Assembly: GCA_022113835.1 (NCBI GenBank)
Contig: JAILWY010000001.1
Location: forward strand, 11,462,501-11,526,500
Reading direction: 5' to 3'
Source: Atopsyche davidsoni
Taxonomy: Eukaryota > Arthropoda > Insecta > Trichoptera > Hydrobiosidae
DNA: 64,000 nt
The first letter of the stretch is position 1. Each line of letters starts with the position of its first letter. This document shows, piece after piece, positions 62,090 through 64,000 of this stretch. The notes below the pieces were generated by a model that saw only the letters and a program-made list of their open reading frames with translations, had not been told where the DNA came from and ran no database searches. Both the position numbers and the translations under genes were made by a program.

Positions 62090-63480
62090 GATGAATTGAC
62101 TTCAACATCAGTTCATGTTAGTCTTAAATATGGGATCATTTAACACATGTGGCTCGAAAAAAATTATCACTTGACATTTAACATTGACTTCATTAAGATA
62201 AGTTCTATGTTTAATGGCTGTATGCACGTCGTATTTCTATAAATAAATTCATTAATCCTCGTCTGATACGACCGTTGCACGATATTGGAAATAATTAAAC
62301 AACTGCACTTACCCGGTGCATTGAGAAGTAAATTAATGCTGGACGGTAAAACTGGAATATGACTGAATTAAAAATGTACTGTCTTCTGTATTAAATTTAC
62401 ATTTAAAAAATACCTACAAAAAAAAGAAATTCTTCCATACAAAGTACTAATTTTTAATAAATAAAGTTCGATCTTTAACTCGTCAAAAAAATGAGTGAGG
62501 ACCTGATATAACTGCGAGAAACCTCAATGTGATTCTTAGCCTTAGAGTAATCGGGGGAGTTTCCACTTTTTGCAGACTTTTTTTTTTCTTTCAAATAAAA
62601 CATACCTATACCTATTATGCTTTTATATGCCGGAATATAATTCCTTTCTTTACTAACAAAATTAAACTCAATCATGCGATAAGAAGTTTTTTCAATGTTA
62701 ATAAATAAGAGAATTCTCAAAAGGAGAAAAAAAAAAAACACCTCGAATTTCAACTACGCTAAAATTTCTTCGAGTACTTAAGGTAAGCTGAAAGAAAAGC
62801 AGCTGTAACTCTGTTCCACACGAACGAGTTTCAATTAAAAGCGTGCTCCTGAAAGAAATATCTTTGATTCCATTTATAAAGTCTGCATTAAAGACTGTAC
62901 AAGTTAAATGTGATTATTTAGCCGTCGGGCGTTTGAGCACGAAACAGCAAGCTGAGGGCGAGAGAGAGCTTTAAAGCTTTCCAGCAGATGTATGCGTGTT
63001 TATTTAAGAGGGATTTTGGCCCCGCTATTCCACCCTTACGTAGACCGTTTTTTTCTATTTGTCTCCAAAAAGACACGCAGAATATCAATTCCACGGGACC
63101 AATTTTCTATGACCCTTTTCACCATCGCCCCATTTGCGGTGAGCTGAGAAACATTTTTTTTTGTATCTGTGATAATTATTCAATTTAAATATACATGAAT
63201 AGAGTTACAAAAACATTTGAAAAATACATTTTGAATGTATAAAATATGAATGTTATAACTATTACTATTTCTGACAATATTTTTTTTAATATAATAAACA
63301 TGTATCATGATATGCCTTTATTTTATAAATATGATTTTTGTTATCTTCTTCAATCACCACTGAGGTCTATAATGAATGCTTAACATTGGTGAAATTTGGT
63401 CAGCTCAATTAAACGTTAACGTAAGCATTTGATATACAAACTGACTGTAAATGAACATTTGTCAAAAGTTAAAAATTAGA
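62090..63480. other. AT-rich gene-free stretch
   Basis: AT-rich, with moderately GC-richer patches at 62800-62985 and 63000-63150. Two small frames (62475-62753 minus, 62988-63188 plus) carry no motif. Nothing else seen. Confidence 0.55.
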
Positions 63481-63725
63481 GCGTACGCTGAAAAGGTTCT
63501 CAGTAGTATCAGGGGATGACTGTGAAAGCGTTAAGCCATCAGCTAAACCGACAAGATCCTTCAAGCCCCACAAGACCGCGGCCATTCCAATCGCCCTGGA
63601 TGCGCGTAATGAGTTTCTGTCTCTCGCCATTCTTCAAGAACGAGGCAACAGAATGTATTCACTCTCTTGGAATCAGAACTACACACAAGGCCGAAATAAA
63701 ACCAAGATCAAACGCAACATTTTGC
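63480..63725. promoter_or_regulatory. GC-richer island with TEAD-type core
   Basis: CATTCC at 63583-63588 is a TEAD/Scalloped-type core beside ACCGCGGCC. The block runs about 240 bp with balanced composition. A 70-codon frame (63516-63728) overlaps it without recognisable features. Candidate enhancer. Confidence 0.3.
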
Positions 63726-64000
63726 TAAAGGTGTTTCTTTGAAAAATAAGAAAACCTTTTTTTCTTTAGTCGTATGTTTATTTGGTATGTTAACATTAGT
63801 TACATGTCATATATACGAACAACAAAGCAAAAAATCATTTTTGGAAGACCATTTTTATTATTGATCTTTTGATCAAAATATATACATGTAAGTTTGAAAA
63901 TATATTATAAACTATTGATTTTAACGGTAATAGTGTTTCATATGAAATAATGCACGACATTTCATGATTTCAATATCAATTCAACATCACATATATTTTA

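Noticed and set aside
1..64000. About 60 open frames of 60-116 codons on both strands
   Set aside because: None shows a known motif, consistent codon bias, convincing splice context or similarity I can recognise. Many overlap one another in different phases, and many open on TTG or GTG. Treated as chance frames.
1..64000. CRISPR array, prokaryotic operon, phage or toxin system
   Set aside because: No spaced direct-repeat array, no ribosome-binding-site/start pairs, no dense long reading frames. The sequence is eukaryotic non-coding DNA.
1..64000. Well-known conserved insect microRNAs (for example let-7, mir-10, iab-4, bantam)
   Set aside because: I looked for their mature sequences by eye and saw none. 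A systematic search was not possible, so an unfamiliar or diverged microRNA could have been missed.

Overview
This window reads as gene-free eukaryotic DNA. It is strongly AT-rich (roughly 70% A+T by eye), with long A/T runs, microsatellites, a minisatellite, tRNA-derived SINE fragments and a foldback element. There is no prokaryotic gene packing. The longest open frame is about 116-120 codons, and no frame shows a domain, codon bias or family resemblance I recognise. The tRNA-headed SINE, the foldback repeat and the base composition suggest an insect, most likely a lepidopteran. That is inference; no gene in the window confirms it.

The main structure is an 'archipelago'. Short islands of 100-400 bp with near-normal GC and complex sequence sit about every 1-2 kb in AT-rich filler. 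Clear ones lie at 60-235, 1000-1190, 9360-9500, 11340-11480, 12890-13070, 14220-14480, 19085-19490, 20880-21065, 23835-24115, 29080-29330, 30260-30365, 32330-32470, 37440-37570, 44760-44900, 47640-47845, 49780-49985, 53930-54270, 57120-57410, 59020-59240, 60655-60850 and 63480-63725. Many hold recognisable binding-site cores: Exd/Pbx-Hox, TCF, Runx, forkhead, NK-2, E-box, ETS and AP-1. The layout fits a regulatory desert or giant intron near a developmental regulator, with the islands as candidate conserved non-coding elements. Conservation cannot be tested here.

Repeats by region: an (AT)31 tract at 3.5 kb; a palindromic MITE-like foldback at 12.07-12.23 kb; a 10-unit, 51-bp minisatellite with a 102-bp higher-order pattern at 27.1-27.6 kb; a degenerate tRNA-like block at 33.6 kb; a triple 33-bp direct repeat at 34.13 kb; two copies of one tRNA-derived SINE at 39.8 and 51.5 kb; a recent direct tandem duplication at 57.32-58.01 kb that copies half of a GC island; and a possible LTR with a trailing open frame at 61.5-62.1 kb. 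Several short, perfect, tight-loop inverted repeats (10-15 bp arms) are scattered through the AT-rich DNA, the best at 58716-58749.

I found no protein-coding gene I can defend, no intact tRNA, rRNA or snRNA gene, no CRISPR array and no bacterial-type operon.
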